Below are positions 23,605 to 33,616 of a stretch of 64,000 nt of DNA, piece by piece. The DNA comes from Flavobacteriales bacterium (GTDB lineage: Bacteria > Bacteroidota > Bacteroidia > Flavobacteriales_F > PHOS-HE28). The notes below the pieces were generated by a model, which saw only the letters and a list, made by a program, of their open reading frames with translations, had not been told where the DNA came from and ran no database searches. The position numbers and the translations under genes are program-made. The number at the start of each line of letters is the position of its first letter. The stretch's first letter is position 1. The stretch is from positions 193,830 through 257,829 of the forward strand of contig JAMLHB010000003.1 in assembly GCA_023957375.1 (NCBI GenBank), written 5' to 3'.

Positions 23605-25232
23605 TTGCTTCCCAACACCTGCACGTAGCCGGTGTACTGCTTTTCGAGCACCCGGATCACGTAGTAGTACACCCCGTCGTGGCGTCCCCGGAAGGAGAAG
23701 TTGTTCTGGTAGTTGCGCGTATTAAGCACTTCCTTGCCCCAGCGGTCCCAGATCTGTACCTGGTTGTCCCGCCCCACAATGCCTTCCACCACGAACATGT
23801 CGTTGAAGCCATCGGTGGAATGGCCCGGCGTGGTCACATTGGGAATGTGCACTTGGCATCCGGCGTCCACCTCAATGGTAACCGTCACGCTCTTGGGGCA
23901 GGCATCGCGTGCCGTGATCGTATACGTGCCGTTCTGCATGCCCGGCACATATGCAACGGGTGAATGCAACGTATCGCCCCACGCCAGCGTGGTTTGTCCG
24001 AAGCCACCCGACATGGTGGCATAGAGTGGTATGGAATCCTGGTCGCACTGGAGGAGGAAGAAGCTCTGCGTCTGGATCTCCATGGGAACATACTGGATAA
24101 TGGCGAGCATAGCCGAGTTGACCACCGTATCCCCACAGGCGTTCACCATGAAGATGTTCATGATGGCGGTCTCAATGCCTTCCTGCACGCCGTCCTCGAA
24201 CGCTTGGAAGGGGATCACCACCGAATCCTGGCCGGCCGGGATCACGGCGGGGCCGGGCGCGATGGAGTAATCCGTCCCATTGGTGGCCGTGCCGGTCATG
24301 TAGTAATCCACCGAATAGGTACTGTCCACCCCGGCAGGCCTGAAGATGGCGAAATAGCCGCCCAGACATCCCTCCGCTGTAGTGGCATCGCCGTAGGCCG
24401 TGGCGGCAGTTACCGGCGGCAGCACATTGGACATGAAGCTGCCCGCCTGCAGGAACACCGTGGAATTGTAGATCTGGTCGCCGGCATCGCCAATGGCCAA
24501 TTTGATGTGGTAGGTTTCGCCGCACATCACCGCCGCCTCCGCGCGCAGTACCACGGTAAAGCCGTTCAGCGTAATCTGCGTGCCATTGGCATTGGAAACG
24601 TAGTACTGTGCATTGACAGGCTGGCAGAATGCATCCTCGTTGCCGTGGATGTTGGCAATGCTCACCGGCAGTGTGGTGCCGGGCACCAAGGCGATGTTCG
24701 CGGCGTTGTTGGTGTAGGGGCCGTTGATGCCCGGACCGCTGAGAAAGAAGCCGAACACGTCGTTGAACGTCGGGCTGCAGTTGAAGCTAGGGTATTCCTC
24801 CGATCCGAATACAAAGCTGAATTTCAGGGAATCACCATTGGGTACAAAGTCAAACTCCAGCACCGACTTGTCATAGATCGTATTCCCAGGCGTGGTGATC
24901 GCCACCAGGTCCGGGTCGGAACCCGTGCCCAACGCATCACTTTCAATGCCCGGGGCAGGGCCCACCACGGAAGTCGCCAACCCGGAGGAAAGGATCACCC
25001 CCGCATCCAGGCCCAAATTGGTGGTGTTGCCCCCGGTAAAGGCACCCGTGCCAGGCTGGGGGGTGGTGGCCACCACCCCGTTGAAGGTCACGTTGGATAC
25101 GGTAACCCCACCGCCCAAGAGCACGTTTTGCACCAATTGCGTGGGCGTCATGTTCGTGGTCACGTTCAACTGGGCCATGGCAGGCATTGCCGCAACAACT
25201 GCCAGTTGGAAGGCCATGCTTCGGATCATCAT
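23601..25232 (-). CDS. Choice-of-anchor L protein with gliding-type T9SS C-terminus
   Basis: About 543 residues from the ATG at 25232 (signal peptide MMIRSMAFQLAVVAAMPAMA); the frame is open further upstream but overlaps the neighbour. Residues ~20-225 are a choice-of-anchor L domain (LVQNVLLGGGVTVSNVTFNG, GSEEYPSFNC, FGFFLSGPGINGPY). A Calx-beta-like stretch follows (SVDYYMTGTATNGTDYSI). The last ~85 residues (TDGFNDMFVVEGI, IWDRWGKEV) form the gliding-motility-associated C-terminal (CHU_C/type B) domain. So it is a T9SS cargo retained at or released from the surface. It lies 19 bases after a paralogue (25252-27897) in one operon. Confidence 0.85.
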   Translation of the reverse strand: MMIRSMAFQLAVVAAMPAMAQLNVTTNMTPTQLVQNVLLGGGVTVSNVTFNGVVATTPQPGTGAFTGGNTTNLGLDAGVILSSGLATSVVGPAPGIESDALGTGSDPDLVAITTPGNTIYDKSVLEFDFVPNGDSLKFSFVFGSEEYPSFNCSPTFNDVFGFFLSGPGINGPYTNNAANIALVPGTTLPVSIANIHGNEDAFCQPVNAQYYVSNANGTQITLNGFTVVLRAEAAVMCGETYHIKLAIGDAGDQIYNSTVFLQAGSFMSNVLPPVTAATAYGDATTAEGCLGGYFAIFRPAGVDSTYSVDYYMTGTATNGTDYSIAPGPAVIPAGQDSVVIPFQAFEDGVQEGIETAIMNIFMVNACGDTVVNSAMLAIIQYVPMEIQTQSFFLLQCDQDSIPLYATMSGGFGQTTLAWGDTLHSPVAYVPGMQNGTYTITARDACPKSVTVTIEVDAGCQVHIPNVTTPGHSTDGFNDMFVVEGIVGRDNQVQIWDRWGKEVLNTRNYQNNFSFRGRHDGVYYYVIRVLEKQYTGYVQVLGSN

Positions 25233-25251
25233 TCCTTGGTGGTGTTTGGTG

Positions 25252-27897
25252 TCAGCGGTTCCTGTTTCCGCGCAACAAAGTAACGTATCCAAATTTCTCG
25301 TGGGCCTCAAAATAATGGCCCTTTGCCCGGTATTTGTAGACGTACACGCTTGTGGCTGCATCATTTCCACCCATCACCTTGCCGTCCCACTGCTTGTGGA
25401 TGTCATCCGTTTCGAACACCACATGGCCCCAACGGTCAAAAATTATCATGTGGAATTCATCAACGGAGGAGAACACGGGGCCGAAGGTGTCGTTCACGCC
25501 ATCCCCGTCCGGAGTGAACGCGTTGGGGAAGAACAGGGTGGCGGGCGGGATGACCAGCAGGCTGTCCATGGCCTTGCAGCCCTCGGCGCTGACCGTGTGC
25601 AGGGTGATCCAATGGTCCTCCAGATCGTAGTAGCTGTGCGTCACCGAATCCGCCTTGATGCGCGTACCGTCACCCAGGTCCCAGATGACCACCGGCACTT
25701 CGTCGGGATACGTGGCGGTGTGGAAAAGCCAATCGTCCTGCCCTCTGGGCGCGATGAGGATCTTTGACCAGGGATGCTGCACGGTGACGTTGGTGGTGGC
25801 GCTGATGAATTCGCCGCATTGGTCCAGCACATCCACAATGAAGGTGGCGTCCTGATCGCCGCTGTAGGTCATTTTGGGGTCGCTCCAGGCCCAGCCTTGC
25901 CAATCGATGGTGTGCACGCCTGAACCTCCGGATATACGTGCCCACAACAGGATGGAATCGCCCGCACAAATGGTACTATCGGGGGTAAGGTTGATCACAA
26001 AAGGCTGGTAGCGGGGGTATCGCACGGTGAACAGGCTGTCCGCCGCATAGCCGCACTGGTCCTGGACGTGCAGGACATAGGTCGCATCGGTGGGCACGGC
26101 TACCTGCAAGGTGTCCGCCGTGCTTAGCACGGTGCCCATGCCATCGGCCCAGGAGTACGTGTACACTCCGTTGCCTCCGGTAACGCCAAAGGGAACGAGC
26201 ACGACCGTGTCGCCGGTGCAGAACACCGTGCTGTCCCAGGAGGCAATGGCAATGCCGTCCAAGGGTTGCGTGCTCACCAGCACGGAATCCGAAGCGCTCT
26301 TGCCGCATCCGTCCGTGGCCGTTGCCACGTACCAGAGCGGGTCGCCGGCCGGCACGTTCAACACCTGGCCGGTGCCTACGGCGGCACCTCCCTGGGTCCA
26401 TAAGTATGTGTAATTGCCATCCCCGCCAACCGTGTTCAGCACCTCAATGTCGTCATTGCCCAAGCAGGGTATGGCCAGGTCGGGGCTGGCTGTCAGCGCC
26501 ATGGGAGGATACAGCGGGATATGCACGGTAATGCTGTCCAGCACCGAAGGCACCCCGCAGGTGTCGCTCACCGTGACGTAAAATGTCGTGGTCGTGTCCA
26601 CGTCCGCAACAATGGTGGGCGTGGTTTCGCCCGTGCTCCACAGGTACTGGTATTCCCCTGTTCCGCCGGTGACCGCAGGGCCAATGTCGTAGGTTTCGTT
26701 GCACACGCCGTTGACGTCAGTGGTGGAGACGCCCAGCAACGGGTATTGGTCGATGTAGAACACGTAATCATTCACCACCTGCATCCCGCTGCACACCACG
26801 TTCTGCGTGATGTTGATGGTGATGGTCTCCAACCCGTCGGCATCGTAGGGCACGGTGAGCGGGAAGGTGATCATGGTGTCGCCCGGCTGGTAGATGATCT
26901 GCGTGGGGAAGGCCGGGAAATAATCCACCCCCGGGGTGGCCGTGCCCCCGATCACCAGGTGCACGGTATCCACGTTGCTGGTATCGCCCATGCGCATGAA
27001 GTTGAAGGGGATCAGGCCGCATCCTTCGAAGAGGGTACTGTCGTTTGCCGCAAGCCCCAGGTCACCCGCCAACAAGGTGGGCACCACCTGCCCGGTACTT
27101 GCGAAACTGCCCGCTTGAAGGAACACGGCCGAATTGTAACTGCCGTCGCCGGCATCCCCGATGGCGAGCTTGATGTGGTAGGTGAGCCCGCAGGTCACCT
27201 CCGCCTCGGCCCGCAGTACCACAGTAAAGCCGTTCAGGGCGATGGTGCTGCCGTTCTCGTTGTTCACATAGTACTGCTGATTGGCCGGCCCGCAGCTGCC
27301 CCCGGGCCCGTGGATATTGGCAATGCTTACCGGCAACGTGGTTCCCGGCACCAAGGCGATGTTGATCGCATTGTTGGTATAAGGCCCATTGATCCCCGGG
27401 CCACTGAGAAAGAAGCCGAAAACGTCGTTGTAGTTGGCCGAGCAATTGAACGAGGGATATTCCTCGGAGCCGAACACGTAGTTGAACTTCAGCGAATCAC
27501 CCGTGGGGATGAAATCGAATTCCAGCACCGCCTTGTCCTGGATGCTGTTGCCGGGGGTGGTGATGGCCACCAGGTCCGGGTCCGAACCCGTGTTCAGCTG
27601 GTCGCTGCCGAAATTGGAGGCCGGGCCTACCACCGAAGGCGCAAATCCCGAGGAGAGGATGATGCCTGCGTCAAGGCCCAAGTTGGTGGTGTTGCCGTTG
27701 GTGAACGACCCGGTGCCCTGCTGCGGCGTGCCCACCGCCACACCGTTGAAGGTGACGTTGGACACCGATACACCACCGCCCAAGAGCACGTTCTCAACCA
27801 ACTGCACCGGCGTCATGCTGGTGCTGACGTTCAATTGAGCTCGGGCCGAACCTGCGGAAAGAAGCAACAGCAAGCTGAGGGATGGACGCCAATTCAT
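25252..27897 (-). CDS. Larger anchor-L protein with gliding-type T9SS C-terminus
   Basis: About 881 residues from the ATG at 27897, which opens a signal peptide (MNWRPSLSLLLLLSAGSARA). Residues ~22-225 are an anchor-L domain closely similar to that of the downstream gene (shared VLLGGGVSVSNVTFNG, GSEEYPSFNC, SGPGINGPYTNN), so the two are tandem paralogues. The middle holds several Ig/SprB-like units with YxYLW(S/T) motifs. The C-terminus (FFPNAFTPDGDGVNDTFGPV, IFDRWGHVV) is the CHU_C/type B sorting domain. Divergent from the M20 peptidase; CAAGGTA at 27914-27920 (TACCTTG on the minus strand) may be its -7 element. Binding role unknown. Confidence 0.87.
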   Translation of the reverse strand: MNWRPSLSLLLLLSAGSARAQLNVSTSMTPVQLVENVLLGGGVSVSNVTFNGVAVGTPQQGTGSFTNGNTTNLGLDAGIILSSGFAPSVVGPASNFGSDQLNTGSDPDLVAITTPGNSIQDKAVLEFDFIPTGDSLKFNYVFGSEEYPSFNCSANYNDVFGFFLSGPGINGPYTNNAINIALVPGTTLPVSIANIHGPGGSCGPANQQYYVNNENGSTIALNGFTVVLRAEAEVTCGLTYHIKLAIGDAGDGSYNSAVFLQAGSFASTGQVVPTLLAGDLGLAANDSTLFEGCGLIPFNFMRMGDTSNVDTVHLVIGGTATPGVDYFPAFPTQIIYQPGDTMITFPLTVPYDADGLETITINITQNVVCSGMQVVNDYVFYIDQYPLLGVSTTDVNGVCNETYDIGPAVTGGTGEYQYLWSTGETTPTIVADVDTTTTFYVTVSDTCGVPSVLDSITVHIPLYPPMALTASPDLAIPCLGNDDIEVLNTVGGDGNYTYLWTQGGAAVGTGQVLNVPAGDPLWYVATATDGCGKSASDSVLVSTQPLDGIAIASWDSTVFCTGDTVVLVPFGVTGGNGVYTYSWADGMGTVLSTADTLQVAVPTDATYVLHVQDQCGYAADSLFTVRYPRYQPFVINLTPDSTICAGDSILLWARISGGSGVHTIDWQGWAWSDPKMTYSGDQDATFIVDVLDQCGEFISATTNVTVQHPWSKILIAPRGQDDWLFHTATYPDEVPVVIWDLGDGTRIKADSVTHSYYDLEDHWITLHTVSAEGCKAMDSLLVIPPATLFFPNAFTPDGDGVNDTFGPVFSSVDEFHMIIFDRWGHVVFETDDIHKQWDGKVMGGNDAATSVYVYKYRAKGHYFEAHEKFGYVTLLRGNRNR

Positions 27898-28003
27898 GGG
27901 GTACGGAAGGGCAAGGTAACGGATATGCCGGGATGACCGATAAGGGCCCCCACAGGTTGCCCGGGCCCGCAAACTTGTGCCGCAGCGCGCCTGGAGGCGG
28001 CCC

Positions 28004-28011
28004 TATCTTTG
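28004..28011 (+). promoter_or_regulatory. -7 element for the M20 peptidase
   Basis: TATCTTTG matches TAnnTTTG exactly, 7 bases before the ATG at 28019 and 25 before the ATG at 28037. This favours a very short leader or the second start. Confidence 0.4.
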
Positions 28012-28018
28012 GCCGATC

Positions 28019-29407
28019 ATGCAGATTCCAGCGCCCATGGCAACCGTGGACGGGCACATCGAGGCCCAAAAAGACCGCTTCTTGAACGAATTGCTCGACT
28101 TGTTGCGCATTCCCAGCGTAAGCGCCGACCCCAAATACAAGACGGACGTGGCCCGCTGTGCCGAGGCCGTGAAGCAGCGCATGGAGGAGGCCGGCCTGGA
28201 AAAAGTGGAGGTGTGCACCACCCAGGGCCACCCCATTGTGTACGGCGAAAAGATCATCGACCCGGCGAAACCCACGGTCCTCGTGTACGGCCACTACGAC
28301 GTGCAACCGCCCGACCCGTTGGAACTGTGGGACAGTCCTCCCTTCGAGCCGGTGGTAAAGAACGGCTTGATCTATGCCCGGGGCAGCGCCGATGACAAAG
28401 GGCAATTCTACATGCACGTGAAAGCGGTGGAGGCCATGCTCAACACGGGCGGCTTGCCGTGCAACGTGAAAATGATGATCGAAGGAGAGGAGGAAGTGGG
28501 CTCCACCAACCTCGGCCTTTTCGTTAAGGCCAACAAGCAGCGCCTGGCCGCAGACGTGGTACTGATCAGCGACACCTCGATGATCGCCAACGACACGCCC
28601 AGCATCAACACGGGCTTGCGTGGCCTCAGCTACCTTGAAGTGGAGGTGACCGGCCCCAACCGCGACCTGCACAGCGGGGTGTACGGCGGCGCCGTAGCCA
28701 ACCCCATCAATGTGCTGTGCGACCTCATTTCCAGCCTGCACGACCAAGACCGGCGCATCGCCATTCCCGGGTTCTATGATGCCGTGCGGGAACTCTCTGC
28801 CGGGGAACGCGCGGAACTGGCCAAAGCCCCCTTTGACGAAGAGGCGTACATGAATGACCTTGGCGTAAAAGCCCTGCTGGGCGAAAAAGGCTACACCACC
28901 ACGGAACACGCCAGCATCCGGCCCACGCTGGACGTCAACGGCATTTGGGGCGGCTACATCGGCGAAGGCGCCAAGACCGTGCTTCCGTCCAAGGCCAGCG
29001 CCAAGATCAGCATGCGTTTGGTGCCCGACCAAAAGAGCGATGCCATCACCCGGCTGTTCGTGGACCACTTCCAGAAAATCGCGCCACCGTACGTCACCGT
29101 GAAGGTGACGCCCCACCACGGCGGCGAAGCGGCGGTAACGCCCACGGACAGCCCCGCGTACCGGGCGGCCAGCCTGGCCATGGAGGAAACCTTCGGAAAG
29201 AAGCCCATTCCCACGCGCGGCGGCGGCAGCATCCCCATTGTGGCGCTCTTCGAACAGGAACTGGGCCTGAAGACCATTCTCTTCGGCTTCGGGCTGGACA
29301 GCGACAACATCCACAGCCCCAACGAGCACTACGGCGTGTTCAACTACATGCAGGGAATCCGCGCCATTCCGCGCTTCTTCGCGCATTTTGCCAAGCTGGC
29401 ACGCTAA
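28019..29407 (+). CDS. M20 family dipeptidase / metallopeptidase
   Basis: A cytosolic zinc aminoacyl-dipeptidase of the M20/ArgE/DapE group; 462 residues. Metal and catalytic motifs are visible: VLVYGHYDVQPP (His ligand), ARGSADDKGQ (bridging Asp), MIEGEEEVGS (catalytic Glu then ligand Glu), and the late His in NIHSPNEHYGVF. The lid domain lies between (about 200-320). Substrate is not determined by sequence; the length and GHYDVQP pattern fit the dipeptidase branch rather than DapE. The start at 28037 (MATVDGH) is an alternative given the promoter position. Confidence 0.9.
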   Translation: MQIPAPMATVDGHIEAQKDRFLNELLDLLRIPSVSADPKYKTDVARCAEAVKQRMEEAGLEKVEVCTTQGHPIVYGEKIIDPAKPTVLVYGHYDVQPPDPLELWDSPPFEPVVKNGLIYARGSADDKGQFYMHVKAVEAMLNTGGLPCNVKMMIEGEEEVGSTNLGLFVKANKQRLAADVVLISDTSMIANDTPSINTGLRGLSYLEVEVTGPNRDLHSGVYGGAVANPINVLCDLISSLHDQDRRIAIPGFYDAVRELSAGERAELAKAPFDEEAYMNDLGVKALLGEKGYTTTEHASIRPTLDVNGIWGGYIGEGAKTVLPSKASAKISMRLVPDQKSDAITRLFVDHFQKIAPPYVTVKVTPHHGGEAAVTPTDSPAYRAASLAMEETFGKKPIPTRGGGSIPIVALFEQELGLKTILFGFGLDSDNIHSPNEHYGVFNYMQGIRAIPRFFAHFAKLAR

Positions 29408-29469
29408 TGGCCCTATGCACGGACACCACCGCATAAGCAGCAATTCTGGTTTAACGCCCCCTTAACACC

Positions 29470-29928
29470 ATGCCGAAACGGACATTCCTGCCGATCCTGT
29501 TGCTGGCCCTGCTCTGCACCGGATGCATGAACTACAGCGAGGTGGAACTGGTGGGCGTGCGCAATGCCCGCCTCACCCGCTTGGATGCCCAAGGCCTTTC
29601 GGCCACCATCACCGTGGAGGTGAACAACCCGAACAACTACCGGATCACTTTGGCCGACCCCGACGTGGACCTGTACCTGAACGATGAGGTAGTGGGCAAG
29701 GCCGTGTTGGACAGTGCGGTGGTGCTAGCGCCCAAGAGTGTTGCCCTGTATGACGTTCCGCTACGGGCCACCTTCACCCAAGGGAAGGGCAACCCGCTTC
29801 CGCTTTTGCTGGGAAGCGCCTTGGGCGGCGGTTTGAAGCTGGGTGCCAAAGGCACCGTGGTGGGCAAGGCCCGCGGGCTGCGCAAGCGCTTCCCCTTTGA
29901 GGCCGAGCAGCCGATCGATCTGCGCTGA
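29470..29928 (+). CDS. LEA type 2 family lipoprotein
   Basis: 152 residues. Residues 1-19 form a lipoprotein signal (MPKRTFLPILLLALLCTGC) with Cys 19 as the acylated residue. The rest matches the LEA_2/WHy-type fold: VELVGVRNARLTRL, then ITVEVNNPNNYRITL, the hallmark NPN motif, and later strands with Gly-rich LGSALGGGLKLGAKG. Such small lipoproteins are common in Bacteroidota; role unknown. It follows the peptidase by 62 bases and is probably co-transcribed; a hairpin at 29937-29961 ends the unit. Confidence 0.8.
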   Translation: MPKRTFLPILLLALLCTGCMNYSEVELVGVRNARLTRLDAQGLSATITVEVNNPNNYRITLADPDVDLYLNDEVVGKAVLDSAVVLAPKSVALYDVPLRATFTQGKGNPLPLLLGSALGGGLKLGAKGTVVGKARGLRKRFPFEAEQPIDLR

Positions 29929-30441
29929 GCAGAACCGCTGCCCCACTCGTACCGGGGCAGCAGTGATCAGGTCTGCGGCATCATGGCGCGAAGAGATCAC
30001 CAGATAGCCCAGCGCACCCTGGGCCAAACCGAGCACCACGCCCCCTTGCCCGATCATTTCCCGGTCCATGGGCGCGCCATGCCGTCCAACGCACGGATCG
30101 GCCGGCCAAGGTTGGTGCGGGGGCAATTCGCCATGGTGCAGCCAGTAAGCGTGTAGGTCGAAATCATGGCCCAGTTGCACCAGCATCCGTTGCTCGGGAC
30201 CGTGGAAGAAGAAATTCACCACCAGGCCGGTCCCCAGCAACCAGGGCCCCACAGCCAACAGGTTGAACCAGAACCACTCGATGCGGTCCATGGTCATGGC
30301 TTTCGCATACAGTCGCACAGGCACCAAGTTGCCGGCAAAGCCGAAAAGAGCGAACCATCGGGCCAGCTCCGGAAAAGAGATCAGCGTGAGCTGCCCGATG
30401 GTAAGGAAGATCAACAGGATGCCGAAAACACCGGAAAGCAT
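29761..30441 (-). CDS. Possible small membrane protein, 3' end uncertain
   Basis: Low confidence. From ATG 30441 (or GTG 30444) the frame codes for three strong hydrophobic segments (SGVFGILLIFLTIGQLTLI, then around ALFGFAGNL, then NLLAVGPWLLGTGLVVNFFF) and a His-rich loop (HAYWLHHGELPPHQPWP). This looks real. After about 30080 the translation becomes unconvincing and runs antisense through the LEA gene, and a terminator-like hairpin (29937-29961) lies inside it. The true end is probably near 30060, reached through a frameshift, or the gene is decaying. The region 29929-30562 holds no other gene that I can see. Confidence 0.35.
   Translation of the reverse strand: MLSGVFGILLIFLTIGQLTLISFPELARWFALFGFAGNLVPVRLYAKAMTMDRIEWFWFNLLAVGPWLLGTGLVVNFFFHGPEQRMLVQLGHDFDLHAYWLHHGELPPHQPWPADPCVGRHGAPMDREMIGQGGVVLGLAQGALGYLVISSRHDAADLITAAPVRVGQRFCSAQIDRLLGLKGEALAQPAGLAHHGAFGTQLQTAAQGASQQKRKRVALPLGEGGP
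29937..29961. terminator. Terminator-like hairpin after the LEA lipoprotein
   Basis: GCTGCCCC (29937-29944) pairs perfectly with GGGGCAGC (29954-29961), 9-nt loop, just after the stop at 29928. No T tract follows. Confidence 0.5.
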
Positions 30442-30539
30442 CACATATACGGGCCACTGCGGGCCGTCATCCCCCCGATCAACGTCGCGCTGTTGATGAG
30501 CACGCGCGCCCGGCGGCCTTAGGCGCCATGCCGTGTTCC

Positions 30540-30547
30540 TACCTTTA
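30540..30547 (+). promoter_or_regulatory. -7 element for the DUF255 protein
   Basis: TACCTTTA differs by one base from TAnnTTTG and lies 15 bases before the ATG at 30563, supporting that start over the ATG at 30656. Confidence 0.35.
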
Positions 30548-30562
30548 TCCTCCGGTCCATCC

Positions 30563-32674
30563 ATGCACTTCCCTTCGCGGGCATGGCTTGCCCGGTCATG
30601 CTTGTTGTACTTCCTCCCCGGCTGCGGTACCGGGCAACCACCCGTGAAAGATAGCATGCACGCCCACACCAACCGGCTGGCCCGCGAGACCAGCCCCTAC
30701 CTGCTGCAGCATGCCCACAACCCCGTGGACTGGTACCCGTGGGGTGACGAGGCTTTCGCCAAAGCTGAACAAGAGAACAAACTGGTGCTGGTGAGCATCG
30801 GGTACAGCACCTGCCACTGGTGCCACGTGATGGAACACGAATGCTTCGAGGACGAGGAGGTGGCCCGGCTGATGAACGAGCGCTTCGTGTGCATCAAGGT
30901 GGACCGCGAGGAGCGGCCCGACGTGGACCAGGTGTACATGAGCGCCGTGCAACTGATGACCGGGCGCGGCGGGTGGCCGCTGAACTGCTTCACCCTGCCC
31001 GACCGCCGGCCCGTGTACGGCGGCACCTATTTCCCCAAGGAACAGTGGATGCAGGTGCTGGAACAGCTCAGCGGCAAGTGGGCCAAGGACCCAAAAGACG
31101 TGGCGCGGCACGCCGCGCAGCTGCACGAGGGTTTGCAACAGGTGGACCTGGTAACGCTTAACACCGCACCCCCCGCTTTTGCGCAAAGGGATGTGGACCA
31201 ACTGGCCGATGCCTTCGACAAAGAGTTCGATACCGCGTGGGGAGGGGCGGCACGTGCCCCCAAATTCCCCCTGCCCAACAATTACGAGTTTTTGCTGCGT
31301 TATGCCGTCTCCACGGGCAATAAAGCCTTTGCACGCCAAGTGCGGCTCACTTTGGGGAAAATGGCCCAAGGAGGCATCTTCGACCAGATCGGCGGCGGAT
31401 TTGCACGCTACAGCACCGACATCAGTTGGAAGGTACCGCACTTCGAGAAGATGCTGTACGACAATGCCCAGCTGATCTCCCTGTACAGCCATGCCTACCA
31501 AGCGTTCAAGGACGAGGCCTACCGCGACGTGGTACGGCGCACCATCGGCTGGGCCGTGCGCGAGATGCGTTCGCCCGAGGGCTTGTGGCACAGCGCGCTG
31601 GATGCCGACAGCGAAGGCCACGAAGGATTGTTCTACCTATGGACCGCCCAGCAACTGGGTGAGGTGCTGGACGAAGAGGACTTGGCTTTTGCCAAGGATT
31701 TGTATAACGTGGACGGCGAGGGATACTGGGAAGAAGGACGCAGCATCCTGCTGCGCACCATGGACGACGCCGAATACGCCCGCAAGCATGGCCTTGTCCC
31801 GGGTGAACTGGCCGCAAGGCGCGAACGGGTGGATACCCGCCTGCTGGCCGCGCGGGAGCAGAGGATACGGCCAAGCTTAGATGACAAGGTGATCACCTCG
31901 TGGAACGCCATGATGGTGACCGCGCTGTGCGATGCCTACGAAGCCTTTGGCGACAGCGCCCACCTTGAACAAGCGCGCAGCACCATGCAGCTGCTGCTCT
32001 CCGCATGCCGCCGCCCGGACGGCGGCCTGTGGCACGTCCGCACCAAAGGGCATGCTGCGGTGAACGGCTACTTGGAGGACTACAGCTTCACCCTCGAAGC
32101 GCTCATCGCCCTGTACCAGGCCACGTTCGAGGAACACTGGCTGATGGAGGCGCAGCAACTGGCCCGCTATGCGATCGGCCATTTCTTCGACCAGGCCAGC
32201 GGCATGTTCCTCTTCACCAGCAAGGAAGACCCGCCCCTGATCGCCCGCCGCATGGAGGTCAATGACAATGTGATCCCCGCATCCAATTCCAGCATGGCAA
32301 AGGCACTCTTCACCCTCGGGCATGTGTTCGACGACAAGCAGTTCCTAGCTATCAGCCGCCAGCAATTGAACAATGTGAAGCCCGCCATGCAGGACTACCC
32401 CACCGGATACTCCAATTGGGCACTGCTGTTGATGAACCATGCCTGGCCATGGTACGAGGTGGCCATTACCGGGCCGGAAGCCCTGGATGCCAAGGAGGAA
32501 TTCAACCGGCATTTCATCCCGGGCCGCGTGTTCATGGGCGCCCGGGACCAGAGCGCACTGCCCCTGCTGGCGGACAAATTCACCGGCGGGCCCACCACCA
32601 TCTTCGTCTGTGAAAACAAGGTGTGCCAACTGCCGGTGCACAGCGTGGCAGCAGCACTGATCCAGATCCAATGA
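30563..32674 (+). CDS. DUF255 thioredoxin-domain protein (YyaL/SSP411 family)
   Basis: 703 residues. After an N-terminal extension, a thioredoxin-like DUF255 domain begins at [20 protein letters not shown], with CxxC in [14 protein letters not shown] (Cys 84 and 87) and the family motif [11 protein letters not shown]. The rest is an alpha/alpha toroid like N-acylglucosamine epimerases ([24 protein letters not shown]). Biochemical role is not established for the family. The start at 30563 adds [20 protein letters not shown] before a Cys, resembling a lipoprotein signal; the ATG at 30656 would give a cytosolic protein. Its stop overlaps the next start (ATGA at 32671). Confidence 0.85.
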   Translation: MHFPSRAWLARSCLLYFLPGCGTGQPPVKDSMHAHTNRLARETSPYLLQHAHNPVDWYPWGDEAFAKAEQENKLVLVSIGYSTCHWCHVMEHECFEDEEVARLMNERFVCIKVDREERPDVDQVYMSAVQLMTGRGGWPLNCFTLPDRRPVYGGTYFPKEQWMQVLEQLSGKWAKDPKDVARHAAQLHEGLQQVDLVTLNTAPPAFAQRDVDQLADAFDKEFDTAWGGAARAPKFPLPNNYEFLLRYAVSTGNKAFARQVRLTLGKMAQGGIFDQIGGGFARYSTDISWKVPHFEKMLYDNAQLISLYSHAYQAFKDEAYRDVVRRTIGWAVREMRSPEGLWHSALDADSEGHEGLFYLWTAQQLGEVLDEEDLAFAKDLYNVDGEGYWEEGRSILLRTMDDAEYARKHGLVPGELAARRERVDTRLLAAREQRIRPSLDDKVITSWNAMMVTALCDAYEAFGDSAHLEQARSTMQLLLSACRRPDGGLWHVRTKGHAAVNGYLEDYSFTLEALIALYQATFEEHWLMEAQQLARYAIGHFFDQASGMFLFTSKEDPPLIARRMEVNDNVIPASNSSMAKALFTLGHVFDDKQFLAISRQQLNNVKPAMQDYPTGYSNWALLLMNHAWPWYEVAITGPEALDAKEEFNRHFIPGRVFMGARDQSALPLLADKFTGGPTTIFVCENKVCQLPVHSVAAALIQIQ

Positions 32675-33564
32675 GGAAGGCCGTCCTGCTCGCCCTGTTC
32701 CTGCCGCACCTTGCCTCGGCGCAAATGCTCTCCGTGGAACCCGGCGCCGAAGATCCCGCGGTGCTCCGGTTCAACCCCGCTTTCATTGCCCGCAACGGGG
32801 TCACCAGCGTGGCAGGCCAAGCCTGGGTCAAGCGCGAAGGCCGGCCCATGCAGCCCCTGGACCGCTTTTACCTGTACCGCTTCGCGCCCGACGGCCGCCT
32901 CGGCTATGCGAACAACTCGTTCGGCAAGCCCGGCTCGGGGGTGGACACAGCCTCGGTGATGTACACATACGACTCCAACGGAAAGCTGCTGCAGGAGCTG
33001 CACAACGACATTAACGGATATTACGCCCTGCGCAACGGGCACGATGCCGAGGGCCGCGTGGTGCACATGGAGCACGTTCGCTTGGAAAACCTCGGCACGG
33101 ACCGCTACCACTTCGTGGAAGGGGCCTCCACCATCGTCAGCGACGAACGCTTGCAATACGCCGCGTTGAACGACACCATGTGGACCGTGACGCGGCTGAA
33201 CGACCAAGGGCGGCCCTACCAGGAGGAAACATTCACCCGCAACCGCCTCGGCTACCTATTGGCGATCGACAGGCTGAACCTGATCACCCGCAAACGCGGA
33301 AGAACCTCCTTCACCTATGATGGTCGCGGCAGGCTCGCCCGGCGCGATGAACAACCCGACCTCAACGCCCAGCACTGGTCCACTTGGCAATGGACCTATG
33401 ACAAGGCCGGCAATCCCCTCTCCTGCGACCTGTCCAGGGACGGCAGCCTCAGGCGGCACAGCGAATACCTGTACGCCGAGGGGACCATGTTCCTGAAGGC
33501 CATTGTGGCCAAGAACGAGGAAACCGGCACGATAGACATCATCCGCTACACCACCACCCGCTGA
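32671..33564 (+). CDS. Secreted protein of unknown function
   Basis: 297 residues, starting [18 protein letters not shown], a clear signal peptide; the start is fixed by a four-base overlap with the upstream stop. The mature part contains YD-type segments ([36 protein letters not shown]) like isolated RHS/YD repeats, but no toxin domain. It could be an envelope protein working with the DUF255 protein, since the two are translationally coupled. No sorting tail is visible. Convergent with kbl, 52 bases away. Confidence 0.7.
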   Translation: MRKAVLLALFLPHLASAQMLSVEPGAEDPAVLRFNPAFIARNGVTSVAGQAWVKREGRPMQPLDRFYLYRFAPDGRLGYANNSFGKPGSGVDTASVMYTYDSNGKLLQELHNDINGYYALRNGHDAEGRVVHMEHVRLENLGTDRYHFVEGASTIVSDERLQYAALNDTMWTVTRLNDQGRPYQEETFTRNRLGYLLAIDRLNLITRKRGRTSFTYDGRGRLARRDEQPDLNAQHWSTWQWTYDKAGNPLSCDLSRDGSLRRHSEYLYAEGTMFLKAIVAKNEETGTIDIIRYTTTR

Positions 33565-33616
33565 CAGCGGCGGGAAGGCCCTCACAGGCCTCTTCCGGCT
33601 CGGCCTCGGCCAGCTT

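Noticed and set aside
23964-25283. 439-codon plus-strand frame opposite the anchor-L gene
   Set aside because: His/Arg-rich text antisense to a protein with clear domains.
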